A stretch of 64,000 nt of DNA from Diphasiastrum complanatum. Taxonomy: Eukaryota; Streptophyta; Lycopodiopsida; Lycopodiales; Lycopodiaceae. The translations under genes and the position numbers were made by a program. Below the pieces are notes generated by a model. The model was not told where the DNA came from. It saw only the letters and a list, made by a program, of their open reading frames with translations, and did no database searches. Shown here piece after piece: positions 1 through 10,506 of the stretch (positions are counted from its first letter, which is position 1; every line of letters begins with the position of its first letter). Location: assembly GCA_029204225.1 (NCBI GenBank), contig CM055094.1:14634928-14698927 (forward strand), in the 5' to 3' direction.

Positions 1-214
1 GAATTTAGCCTCCACTAACTTCAAGAAGATAGGCTCCAATTGAACCCATTTTAAACTAGTAACAGGTACAACAAATGTACTATTCAAGACTTTCCCTATT
101 CACTTTTTCAGAATTTAGCCTCTAGGCTACTCACTTGAATCTCTCTTAACTCAAGAAGCAAGATCTACAATGATCTTAAATGCAAAGGAACATGGGAATC
201 CAATTCTACACAAA

Positions 215-219
215 CTATT
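215..219. repeat. Target-site duplication, left copy (CTATT)
   Basis: CTATT lies directly before the first LTR base and is repeated directly after the last LTR base at 6081-6085. Five bases is the duplication size expected for copia integrase. It fixes the element boundaries. Confidence 0.95.
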
Positions 220-872
220 TGTGAAAAACTCAGATCCAAAAGATGCTAAAGTTTCATAAAGATCTTGGCCATGGAAGTTATGCACATCTAGATTGAAAAA
301 ATGATAGAAATTGTGATGTTAAGCATACTAAACATCAACTAAACATCAAAATCTGATCATAAGCTTCCACAAACAGAAACTTGCTGTCCCTGTCCGTACT
401 TCAGAGCCTACAACCTGCATTTCACACGTGTGAAGCCATAGCAACAAAGAAATCACAATTCTAGTGGCTAGAATGCAAGATATGAACAAAAAAGTGAGAG
501 AGAAGAAGATGGATCTTCAAAGAGCATAACATTCATTCAATAGAATGAAAATGAGATGTGTACATACTCGTGGAGATGGCTATTTATAGCAGCCATAGTG
601 CCTCTTGGCCACTTGTCTTATGATAGGCTAAAATTGGGGTCCAATAGGATTCACCCATATACCTAGAAATTTGGTCAAATAGGAATGCACCAAATTATGA
701 GCCAATAGAAGAGCTCCACACTCAACCTCCTCTAATTAATGTGACCTCAAAAGTAGTGTACACATACTTTGGGCCTCTACATACATGTATGAACCTATCT
801 CTAACTTTTATTTGGCCATAGGCCTACAAAATCTCAAGTTAGGAAAATACTACTAGTTGACAATTTTTCACA
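220..872 (-). repeat. 3' LTR of the young copia element
   Basis: This 653-bp LTR is a near-perfect direct repeat of 5428-6080. Its minus-strand start (872 downwards, TGTGAAAA) follows the purine tract, so it is the 3' LTR. The stop codon of gag-pol lies inside its first bases. It contains the perfect palindrome TTCACACGTGTGAA at 421-434. Confidence 0.96.
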
Positions 873-3800
873 CTCCCTCTTCAACTAGTTTTAGCATAGA
901 TTTAGAAAGTACACCAAGACTTGTTCTATGCTTGAAAAATAAGTCCTTTCCCAATGCTTTGGTAAAGATATCAGCCACACATTCCTTTGATGGGACATGT
1001 TCAAGCTTGATCTCTTTTGCCAACACTTGTTCTCTCACAAAATGGTAAGCCACCTCGATATGTTTGCTCCTTGCATGGAAAACCGGATTGCTTGCTAGAC
1101 TTTGGGCTGAAAGGTTGTCACAAAAGATGATTGGACTCTCTGAAAAATCCAGCAAATGAAGCTCCATAATCATCCTCTTGATCCACACCATCTCCTTTGT
1201 GCATGATGTCAAAGCTTTGTACTCGGCCTCACTAGAAGAAAGTGATATAGTTGCTTGTTTCTTCGACATCCATGAGATAGCTCCATCACCTATGAAAATA
1301 GCATGTGCATTTATGGATTTTCTATCCATAAGGTCTCCTGCAAAATCTGAATCTGAAAAACCAAATAAGTTAGGTGATGAGCCTCTATAAACAATGCCAA
1401 AATCTTTTGTTCCCGAGATGTATCTCAAGATCCTCTTTCCTAGTTTCCAATGTTCTATGCTAGGATCTTGCATGAATTGGCTTAATTTACCAACACAATA
1501 AGATAAATCAGGTCTTGTGATGGTTAGATATATAAGAGAACCTATTAGCTTCCTATAGAGAGTAATGTCCTCGAAGGATCTTTCATTACCTCTTATAGTT
1601 AGCTTTACATGTGATTCCATAGGTGTATCAATAGGATTTGCATCTACCATATGAAATCTATTGAGAATAGAAATAGCATACTTCTCTTGTGAAATAAAAG
1701 TGATTTGAGAAGTTCTAATTACTTCTATTCCTAAGATATAGCTCAAAAGACCAAGATCATGCACTTCAAATTCCTTTTTTAGTGCTTTCTTGATATCTTC
1801 TATATCTTCCTTGTTCCCTCCACTTAAAATAATGTCATCCACATAAATTAGAAGGATTGTAACATCATTAGCACTAATTCTAAAGTAAAGTGAATGATCA
1901 TACTCACTCATAGTGAAGTTTTGAGAAAGTAGAAAAGAGTTAAGCCTAGCATACCAACTCCTTGGTGCTTGCTTAAGACCATACAAACTTTTTTGTAGAA
2001 AACACACATGATTAGGCTTGCTATGAGAAACATAGCTCTCGGGTTGCTCCATGTAGACTTCCTCTTCAAGATCACCATTCAAGAAAGCATTAGAAATGTC
2101 TAATTGCCAAAGATCCCATCCATAAAGAGTTGCAAGGGAAATGATTACTCTTATGCTCACCATCTTTGCCACGGGTGCAAAGGTTTCCTCATAGTCAATG
2201 CCATGCTCTTGAGCATAACCTTTAGCCACCAACCTTGCCTTCAACTTGTTGATAGATCCATCTTGATTTGTCTTTACCTTGAAGATCCATTTGCATCCAA
2301 TTGCACTTTTGCCCTTTGGAAGCTCCACCAATCTCCATGTGTTGTTCTTCATAAGTGCTTCAAACTCAAGATCCATTGCTTGGATCCATTCCTCTTTTTG
2401 CCTTGCTTCATCTACACATGAAGGTACATCAAAAGAAGTTAGGAAAGCATAGTTGGATCCATCCACCACTTGCTTACCTTTGCCATCATAAGTGAGCCTT
2501 GAGGGTTTCACTTTATGCCTTGGAGTTCTCCTTGGAATTTGACTTGAAGAGGCTTCTTCAACATCCACATCCAATGTGTCATCAACTCCATTGTCATCAA
2601 GCACATTAGTTGCAACAACACCATCATCACTTGAAACAACTTTTGGAATGTTACTTTCATCAAAAATGACATCCCTACTTGTGAACACTTTCTTGATTGA
2701 AGGAACATAAATCCTATATGCTTTGCTTACTTCACTATAACCAACAAAAATGCCCTTTCTTGAAGATGGATCCTCCTTAGTTCTATCATCAAGAGTAATG
2801 TTGAAGTAGCAAATGCATCCAAAAGTTCTTAGAAACTTGACATTAGGCTTCGTACCAAACAAAGCTTCAAAAGGGGTTTTTCCTTCCAATACAACACTTG
2901 GCCATCTATTGCATAGGAAATTTGCACACAACAAAGCATCACTCCAAAAAGGTTTAGGAAGATTAGCATTCAATCTCATTGCCTTTGCACTCTCACACAA
3001 GGTTCTATTCTTCCTCTCGGCCACTCCATTTTGTTGTGGTGTTCTTGGACATGTGTACTCCCTCTTGATCCCATGCTCATCGCAAAAGGCTTTGAATTTG
3101 TTAGAAATGTATTCACCACCATTGTCGCTCCTCAAGCATTTGATTTTGGTTGTAAATTGAGTCTCAATAGCAACTTTGAACTTGACAAACACATCAAACA
3201 CCTCATCCTTGCTCTTTAGTAGATAAACCCAACAAAATCTACTAAAATCATCAATGAAAGTTACATACATCTTAGCACCTCCATTGCTAATTGTAGTAAC
3301 ACCATGAATATCCGAATGCAAGAGAGAAAAAGGCATCTTAGATCTAGATATAGATCTAGTATATGGCAATCTATGTGATTTAGACAAAGCACATTCTTCA
3401 CAAACATGATTCAAGCAAGTAAGAGACTTGGGAAGTCCCCTTACTACCTCCTTTTTGGCTATTACCTCCAAGGCCTTGTAGTTGAGATGTCCCATCCTTT
3501 TATGCCATACCTCTTGAATTGACATTTGTTCATTTGCCATGCATCCAACTTGGTTAGCAACAACACATGCATCAAGCTTGAACAATTTCCCTTGCCTTTT
3601 CCCTTTTGCAATGATACTACACCCCTTTTTGATCAAGCAAGCATCACCATCAAACTCAACTTTGAATCCTTTGTCAAGCATTTGGCTTACACTAAGTAAG
3701 TTCTTGGTAATGGATGGAATGAGCAAAACATCTTTCAATTCTATATTCCTATTTGTAGAAAGTGAAATAGGAATTGTGCCAATCCCCTTGATTGCACACT

Positions 3801-4818
3801 CACCATCATTTGCGGTATAGATTACCTTCCTATCACCATCAAATGCCATTAAAGATGAAAAATACTCTTTATGATATGTCATATGAGAAGTGGCTCCACT
3901 ATCAATCCACCAAGGATCAATGTCTCCATGATTAGCCAACAAGCAAGATGACATAACAAAAGCATCATTTGAAAGAAGCTCATCCCCACCCTCATCAATA
4001 GTTAGATTGGTTTGCTTTTCCCCTTGATCCCTCTTTTTCTTAAAACAATCACTAGCAAAATGCCCTTTGACTCCACAATAGAAACATTTTAGCTTAGATC
4101 TATCCTTCTTTTTGCCAAAAGTAGAGTGCTCACCTTGGTCTTGCCCTTTAGACCAATTGCTTTTACCTTTGCCCTTGAACTTGCCTTTAGAGAACATTGC
4201 CTCCTCTTCTCCTCCTTGAGATGTAGAAGATGCTCCCACTCTTGCTTGCAACCTGAATTCTTCAGCCAACAAGACCTCTTGCAAGTCTCCAACACTTGGT
4301 AAACATTTTTGGATAGCATAACTTTGAACAAGATTAGCATGATCATCCAACAAGCCATTGAGAATCACTTGAACAAGCTCCTCATTATTTATGCCATCAT
4401 TAATGCATGCTAACTCATCATTCAATGCTTTAACTCTCAAAACAAAAGCATGTCCATTCTCACTCTTCTTTTGCATACAAGAAAAGATTTGCCTTCTTAA
4501 AGTCAACACTCTAGAAGTAGACTTGGATTCATAAACCTTCTTCAAGGCTTCCCAAGCTTCACTAGATGATGTGCACTTACCAACCTCTTTGATAAGCTCA
4601 TTTGTCACATTCATCTTGATCATGTGAAGGGCTTTCTTTGCCCTCTTGTCATACCTCAATTGTTCTTGAGGTGCCAAAGGTCTCTCCTCCACACCTACAA
4701 CAATATCCATCAACTCATTCATCTCAAGCAAAGACTCCATCCTTACTTTCCAAGTAGAATAGTTGAGGGAGGTAAGCCTATCATTGCTTTCCAACATGTA
4801 GCCTCCATTTGTAGCCAT
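868..4818 (-). CDS. Copia gag-pol polyprotein, intact (1316 aa)
   Basis: One uninterrupted ORF encodes the whole copia polyprotein. In order: gag (UBN2 type, about residues 10-200), a CCHC zinc knuckle with canonical CX2CX4HX4C spacing (C245, C248, H253, C258), aspartic protease (DSG at 306-308), the integrase zinc-binding HHCC region (about 439-476), the integrase catalytic core with D503, D565 and E601, reverse transcriptase (D907 and YVDD at 992-995), and RNase H (D1156, E1197, D1235). The order protease, integrase, RT, RNase H is diagnostic of Ty1/copia. The start is the ATG at 4818, giving an N-terminus beginning MATNGG. The last residues (VEEGV) are encoded by the purine tract and the TGA stop is formed by the LTR start. 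RNase H has SINAHAIF where relatives usually have a TSGY-like stretch; the catalytic residues are unaffected. Confidence 0.96.
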   Translation of the reverse strand: MATNGGYMLESNDRLTSLNYSTWKVRMESLLEMNELMDIVVGVEERPLAPQEQLRYDKRAKKALHMIKMNVTNELIKEVGKCTSSSEAWEALKKVYESKSTSRVLTLRRQIFSCMQKKSENGHAFVLRVKALNDELACINDGINNEELVQVILNGLLDDHANLVQSYAIQKCLPSVGDLQEVLLAEEFRLQARVGASSTSQGGEEEAMFSKGKFKGKGKSNWSKGQDQGEHSTFGKKKDRSKLKCFYCGVKGHFASDCFKKKRDQGEKQTNLTIDEGGDELLSNDAFVMSSCLLANHGDIDPWWIDSGATSHMTYHKEYFSSLMAFDGDRKVIYTANDGECAIKGIGTIPISLSTNRNIELKDVLLIPSITKNLLSVSQMLDKGFKVEFDGDACLIKKGCSIIAKGKRQGKLFKLDACVVANQVGCMANEQMSIQEVWHKRMGHLNYKALEVIAKKEVVRGLPKSLTCLNHVCEECALSKSHRLPYTRSISRSKMPFSLLHSDIHGVTTISNGGAKMYVTFIDDFSRFCWVYLLKSKDEVFDVFVKFKVAIETQFTTKIKCLRSDNGGEYISNKFKAFCDEHGIKREYTCPRTPQQNGVAERKNRTLCESAKAMRLNANLPKPFWSDALLCANFLCNRWPSVVLEGKTPFEALFGTKPNVKFLRTFGCICYFNITLDDRTKEDPSSRKGIFVGYSEVSKAYRIYVPSIKKVFTSRDVIFDESNIPKVVSSDDGVVATNVLDDNGVDDTLDVDVEEASSSQIPRRTPRHKVKPSRLTYDGKGKQVVDGSNYAFLTSFDVPSCVDEARQKEEWIQAMDLEFEALMKNNTWRLVELPKGKSAIGCKWIFKVKTNQDGSINKLKARLVAKGYAQEHGIDYEETFAPVAKMVSIRVIISLATLYGWDLWQLDISNAFLNGDLEEEVYMEQPESYVSHSKPNHVCFLQKSLYGLKQAPRSWYARLNSFLLSQNFTMSEYDHSLYFRISANDVTILLIYVDDIILSGGNKEDIEDIKKALKKEFEVHDLGLLSYILGIEVIRTSQITFISQEKYAISILNRFHMVDANPIDTPMESHVKLTIRGNERSFEDITLYRKLIGSLIYLTITRPDLSYCVGKLSQFMQDPSIEHWKLGKRILRYISGTKDFGIVYRGSSPNLFGFSDSDFAGDLMDRKSINAHAIFIGDGAISWMSKKQATISLSSSEAEYKALTSCTKEMVWIKRMIMELHLLDFSESPIIFCDNLSAQSLASNPVFHARSKHIEVAYHFVREQVLAKEIKLEHVPSKECVADIFTKALGKDLFFKHRTSLGVLSKSMLKLVEEGV
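873..882 (-). other. Polypurine tract (plus-strand priming site)
   Basis: On the minus strand GAAGAGGGAG abuts the 3' LTR start. It primes plus-strand DNA synthesis and also encodes part of the polyprotein's last residues. Confidence 0.85.
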
Positions 4819-5415
4819 GTTGCAATGATTGATCTCTGATCTTTGACCTGTTCCAATGCACTAAGCACTCTCTTGAATCAACAAATGAAACACAAGAAGA
4901 AATCACAAAGATTTGGAACCTAAAACCTTACTTTTTCTCTCTTTTCCTCACTTTTTCCTTAATTTTAGCCACTAGTTTTATGATTTCTTGATCAAACCAA
5001 GACCAAACCTCAATATACTTGCTTTTCCCTCACTCCTAAGATTGAAATACACTCTTGAATCATTCAGCAAACTGAAAATCAGAGGGTTACATCAATTTTG
5101 AAGTTTTTGACATGAAGAAGCAAGAAATTGAATCAAAAAACTATATGCTAGAATGGAAAACTAATAGGATCTTGTTGGATCTTGCATCTCCCTCTTTCCA
5201 AAACAATTTTTGTCTCCTTATTCTGATAAGTACAGAGGGAATTCGCCCTACTTCAATTGAAATGCATACAAATGATGTTTTGATCACAAAGATCCAATTT
5301 CTACACATAAATCAACAAGATTTTTAGCTAGAAACTTGATTGGAATGCTACAAAAGCAAACTCGCCCACAAATCTCTTCTAAATCTGGCAAAACCTGCAC
5401 ATTTGGCCGCCTAAT

Positions 5416-5427
5416 GCTCTGATACCA
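5416..5427 (-). other. Primer-binding site for initiator tRNA-Met
   Basis: TGGTATCAGAGC on the minus strand starts directly after the 5' LTR. It is complementary to the 3' end of plant initiator tRNA-Met, the usual copia primer. Confidence 0.95.
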
Positions 5428-6080
5428 TGTGAAAAACTCAGATCCAAAAGATGCTAAAGTTTCATAAAGATCTTGGCCATGGAAGTTATGCACATCTAGA
5501 TTGAAAAAATGATAGAAATTGTGATGTTAAGCATACTAAACATCAACTAAACATCAAAATCTGATCATAAGCTTCCACAAACAGAAACTTGCTGTCCCTG
5601 TCCGTACTTCAGAGCCTACAACCTGCATTTCACACGTGTGAAGCCATAGCAACAAAGAAATCACAATTCTAGTGGCTAGAATGCAAGATATGAACAAAAA
5701 AGTGAGAGAGAAGAAGATGGATCTTCAAAGAGCATAACATTCATTCAATAGAATGAAAATGAGATGTGTACATACTCGTGGAGATGGCTATTTATAGCAG
5801 CCATAGTGCCTCTTGGCCACTTGTCTTATGATAGGCTAAAATTGGGGTCCAATAGGATTCACCCATATACCTAGAAATTTGGTCAAATAGGAATGCACCA
5901 AATTATGAGCCAATAGAAGAGCTCCACACTCGACCTCCTCTAATTAATGTGACCTCAAAAGTAGTGTACACATACTTTGGGCCTCTACATACATGTATGA
6001 ACCTATCTCTAACTTTTATTTGGCCATAGGCCTACAAAATCTCAAGTTAGGAAAATACTACTAGTTGACAATTTTTCACA
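5428..6080 (-). repeat. 5' LTR of the young copia element
   Basis: This 653-bp direct repeat of 220-872 is followed by the primer site on the minus strand, so it is the promoter-bearing LTR. It contains the palindrome TTCACACGTGTGAA at 5629-5642 and a TATA box at 5788-5797. Confidence 0.96.
5788..5797 (-). promoter_or_regulatory. TATA box of the copia LTR promoter
   Basis: CTATAAATAG on the minus strand matches the plant TATA consensus and lies mid-LTR, where the U3/R boundary is expected. Transcription would start about 30 bases downstream, near 5760. The copy in the 3' LTR is at 580-589. Confidence 0.7.
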
Positions 6081-6085
6081 CTATT
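6081..6085. repeat. Target-site duplication, right copy (CTATT)
   Basis: Matches 215-219 and closes the copia insertion. Confidence 0.95.
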
Positions 6086-7760
6086 CAATTGAAAAAACTC
6101 GGATTTGACTCTTGGAAATGCCAATGCCTTCCTATGGTGTTTAGAATGGATTTTAGTCTCTCTCTTGAACTAAAAACATAAGCTTCAAAACTCACTCTCA
6201 ATGATTTGGAGGTTTAACAAACATCTAACACCATTCCACATCAAATCTACAATGAGATCAATGAATTTCAACAAAGCAAATCACTAGTTTCACTCTTCAC
6301 AAATTGTTTGAAGTACAAATACTGAAAAATCACTAAGATATGGTGAGAGTACAACTCCAGTAGCCTATCAGACATGTGAGAAGTACACTTGAACTTTACA
6401 CACTAATTTGAACTTCAAATCCTCAAGTAAATTATTGGTTTAGGTCGCCCTCCTTGAAAGTGATTCTAGCACCAATGCTTTTAGCAAAATGAAGAGATTT
6501 GGATCATCATCAAAGTTAAATTTGATGATGATCATGTCAAAGTTTAGAGTTAATGACTCATTTTGATCCACAAATGATTAATAAGAGTGATTGGTAGCTT
6601 GGGATCTTGATCTATATCAAGGCTAGCATCCAATTCTAGCTTCTACTTGACAATTTCTATTGATCCAAGCAAGAACAATAAAAAAAGATGATCCAAAGCC
6701 TTCACACATGTGAAGTACAACAGGTGTCCGAATATCCAACTTTCAATTTTGTCGTAGATTGACAATCGTGCATGTGGAGCCAACTCTTGGTCATGAAATA
6801 TTCATGATGCAAAAATTTGGTCTGTGGACATGGCAACTTTGTTGGCCAACATTGCTCCCCAAGATAGAAGCTGGCTAGAGACCGAGTTCACGCTTGAGAG
6901 GAAGACACATCACAAGCCATGGTACACTCTACCAATGGCAGCTTTGTCCTAGCTAGTTTTCAAGGTATGCAAATTTTGAGATTGTTGGTTTTTTTAGTGC
7001 CAGATATTTTTGCTACATGGGAAAGCATGACTGTTGTTGATCACATTTCATTGTAGGATGAATTTACAAAAGCACTACACCAAACTATATTGACGATTGA
7101 TAAATCCTCTGACAAGTATGAATTGTAGTACCAAGTTTTAGTCAAGGTATGTAATATCATACTGCTATGAACTCCCAATTGTGTGCATGCAAGGTGTGAG
7201 TTTTTTCAAATAATATTCAATTTGTCCTGAGACATGAAGGGACTTGTGGTGACAGAGGATAAATTACAAAGTTTGTCTACATCGAGTGTTGGGCCAGCCA
7301 AGTTGGCTTCTCTTGAAACTCTCCCATTGTCATAAGCTGCATTTTGTTTTCGATCATTGTCTACCAAGTACTAAATTGGGTTGTCATGTTTGTAGGAAGA
7401 AATAGATACTTTGTACCCTTGCGAGTGACAAAAAAATGAGATATTCTTGGGGCATGCCCTCGGATAACTAGAGATTATGTCTAAAGTGTGAAGTTTTTAG
7501 CATGTGTGAACTTCACAACACAACTTACAGGATCTTACTGAGGTGTTGTGATTGCACAAGATTGATCAAAGAACAGTATGCTTGAAAAATCTAAGGCAAG
7601 AGCACAATGGCATACATCTGATGAAAAAATTTAACTCTTCACTATGAGAAATGAATGTCAAAAATAATTCTAAGTGTTCAGTATGGGAGGTTGCTCTCGG
7701 GTAGAGAGAGAAAATGAAGCATGAATAACTCGGGTAGAGAGTGAATGAGTCCAAAACACC
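6086..7760. other. Unclassified AT-rich sequence with a possible decayed gene fragment
   Basis: There is no long ORF here. Around 6830-7160 (plus strand) short coding-like stretches end in CAAG followed by GTATG and resume after TTGTAG, as plant exons do. The first begins with the codons ATGGCAACTTTG at about 6828 and is soon broken by a TAG. I do not recognise the protein. TTCACACATGTGAAG near 6700 resembles the palindrome in the copia LTRs, so part of this may be older LTR debris. Confidence 0.3.
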
Positions 7761-8208
7761 AAAATCTCAATATTCACAATATGGCAAAACATGCCTAACT
7801 TTTCCTACATGAGAGAGACTCGAATTCCTACAATGGAGTTGCATGGAAAGTCCACTTAACTAAACTAATTTACCTACCAGAGATCCACATGTATAACTGC
7901 AAGTATGTATGTTGCATGTACTGCATGTCAACTCATAAAACTGCCTAGACATGTGTAGATCACTGAAACTACTTTGCATGTTGCATGCACTGACTGCATG
8001 TGGCTTGCATGCATATAGTATGACTTTGCATGTTATCTAAACTACTGCATGTCATCAAAATAGAACCTATCTAACTCAAATTCGAGCTACAGCAGAAGGA
8101 TATGTGTCCAATTCACACTCCTTTTATGTACAACATGAAATTTAGTGGAAATCACCATGGACATGGCCCCAAACTCGTGATAGGAAGATAATATTTTAAT
8201 AATCTTCA
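7761..8208 (-). repeat. Probable 3' LTR remnant of a decayed copia element
   Basis: The purine-rich minus-strand stretch AAGGAGGAG (about 8211-8220) follows the RNase H stop codon, and a TGAAG start lies at 8208, as expected for a purine tract and LTR start. The outer boundary is not visible. The region is rich in GCATG words and contains a 92-bp block (7910-8001) that recurs inverted at 11219-11310. Confidence 0.4.
7910..8001 (+). repeat. Inverted repeat, left arm (92 bp)
   Basis: This block is the reverse complement of 11219-11310 with only a few mismatches. The two arms bracket the decayed copia coding region at 8225-10506. Confidence 0.85.
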
Positions 8209-8224
8209 TACTCCTCCTTAAAAT

Positions 8225-10506
8225 TTATGCTCCTATCAACATAGATTTCGAAATTAGGCCAAGGTTTGACCTCATCTTCATAAAGACATTCTTGAGTAGA
8301 GGTTTGGTGAGAAGATCTGCAACACAATCTAAAGATGAAACATGTTCCAACGAGATCTCTCTCCCAATGACTTTTTCTCTTAGAAAATGATGAGCCACTT
8401 CAATATGCTTGCTCCTTGCATGAAAGACTGGATTATTTGCAAGAGCCTGAGTAGAAATGTTATCATTCTTGATAATTGGAAGACCTTCATCTGCATAACA
8501 CTTTAGCTCCAAAAGTAGCCTTTTGATCCATAAAACCTCCTTAGTTGTGGTTGTAAGAGATTTGTATTCAGCTTCATAGAATGATAAAGAAATAGTTGCC
8601 TGCTTCTTTGATAGCCAAGAAACCAAGTTCCCTCCAAGAAATATAGTGTAAGCACTTGTGGATTTCATGTCCAATTGTCTCCTGCAAAATCTGAATCTGA
8701 AAAAGCAATCAAAGTCAGGTCTTCTCCTTCATAGAATAATCCATAATCCAAGGTAGAAGATATATACCTCAAAACTCTTTTAGCCAACTTCCAATGATAT
8801 AACTTTGGATCCTGCATGTGTTGACTTAGCTTATGAACACAAAAGCTTAGATCAGGCCTAGTCACTTTTAATCAAATAAGTGAGCCAATAAGACTCCTAT
8901 AAAGAGTGATGTCCTCAAAGGATTTTTCATCATCTTTCATAGGAACTTTTACAGTGTGCTCCATAAGTGTATCTATGCCTTTACAGTTCTCCATATGGAA
9001 TTTCCTGAGCATAGAAAGTGCATATCTACTTTGGCTTATAAATGCATGACCTTTCCAAAAATCTATTTCAAGGCCTAGAATATAGTGGAGAACTTCTAAG
9101 TCTTGCATCTTAAACTCAGTACCAAGTGCATGCTTAGTTTCTTCAACTAACTTCTCATTGTTTCCACAAAGAATGCTATCATCTACATAGATGAGAAGTA
9201 TAATTACAAAGTTATCTACAAACTTATAATACAGAGAAGGGTCATATTCACTTAGACAAAATCCGCATGATATGAGATAGGAGTTCAGCCTTGCATACCA
9301 AGACCTTGGTGCCTGTTTCAGTCCATACAGACTTTTGAACAAAAGACAAACTTTTGATTCATCACCTTCTTTCACAAAACCTGGAGGTTGCTCCATGTAA
9401 ATCTCCTCCTCAAGGTAACCATTGAGAAATGCATTAGAAACATCAAGCTGGAACAAACTCCATTTGTAAAAACATGCAAGAGAGATGAGTATTCGAATTG
9501 TTACCATCTTTGCAACTGGTGCAAAGGTGTCTTCATAGTCAAGACCTTTGATCTATGAGTAGCCTTTGGCACAAAAACTTGCTTTATACTTATTGATAGA
9601 TCCATCATGATTATACTTGATTCTGAATATCCACTTACATCCAATCACATGCATGTTGTTTGGTGGATTCACAAGCTCCCATGTGTTGTTTGACATCAAG
9701 GCTTCAAACTCTTGGGTCATAGCTTCAACCCACTCTTTGGATTGAAGTGCTTCTTGAACATCCTTAGGCTCTTCATTTGATATAAAAAGTGCATGATAGG
9801 AGGTTTCACCTTCCACTTGCCTTCCTTCAGCATCATATGTGAGCCTACTTGGCTCAGATCTTGCTCGTGTAGATCTTCTTGGTGTGGTAGCTTGAATTTG
9901 CTCCTCCTCAAGCCTCGCCTCTTCTTGAACAGCATCAAGATTGATGATTGATCTTGCATGAGACTCATTGACCTGTGCATCATCCAAGTTGAACTTCTGA
10001 TCTTCATGGAAGATCACATCTCTACTAACAACATTCTTGTCAGTAGAGGGTAAATAAACTTTGTATGCCTTTTTGGTAGATGCATATCCTACAAAAATTC
10101 CTCTTACAACACTAGGATCTTCCTTCTTCCTAGTTTCTAGAGGCACATGCACAAAGCATACACAGCCAAAAATCCTAAGATGATCTACCTTAGGCTTTTT
10201 CTTATACAACATCTCAGATGGTGTCTTTCCTCCTATTGCAAGGTTTGAAAGTCTATTACAAAGATAGTTGCACATGCAACTGCCTCTCCCCAAATTCTTT
10301 AGGCAGAGAAGCTTCTAGTCTAATGGCTTTTGCAAATTCACACAAGTTCCATTTTTTCTCTCATCAACTCCATTTTGCTGAGGAGTATATGAACAAGAAA
10401 ACTCTCTTTGAATACCCTCTCTCTTACAAAACTCTTTAAATTTATTGGAAGTGTATTCTCCTCCACTATCACTTCTCAAAGCTTTCAACTTAAAAGGAAA
10501 CTGCAA
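8225..10506 (-). pseudogene. Decayed copia pol (integrase C-terminal part, RT, RNase H)
   Basis: Read from 10506 downwards, this relic has the end of the integrase core (SDSGGEY and PQQNGV motifs, 10315-10506), the linker and start of RT (9553-10293), the body of RT with an intact YVDD (8872-9507), and RT tail plus RNase H (8225-8865, DSDFAGD). It is broken by a stop near 9550, where a TAG replaces an expected glutamine codon, and by frameshifts near 8670 and 10300. Gag, protease and the front of integrase are missing, so it is 5'-truncated near 10510. It is related to the intact element at 220-6080 but clearly diverged. Confidence 0.9.

Larger units (their letters stand above)
220..6080 (-). 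mobile_element. Complete Ty1/copia LTR retrotransposon, young and apparently autonomous
   Basis: The element is 5861 bp long and read on the minus strand: LTR, tRNA-iMet primer site, one long gag-pol ORF, purine tract, LTR. The LTRs are both 653 bp, begin TGTGAAAAA and end TTTTTCACA. I found one mismatch between them by eye (724 A versus 5932 G). With the intact duplication and an uninterrupted ORF this points to a recent insertion. It landed in noncoding DNA I cannot classify. All catalytic motifs are present, so it could be active if expressed. Confidence 0.96.

Noticed and set aside
2813-3820. Plus-strand ORFs of 60-115 residues opposite copia gag-pol
   Set aside because: They are shadows of the intact minus-strand polyprotein.
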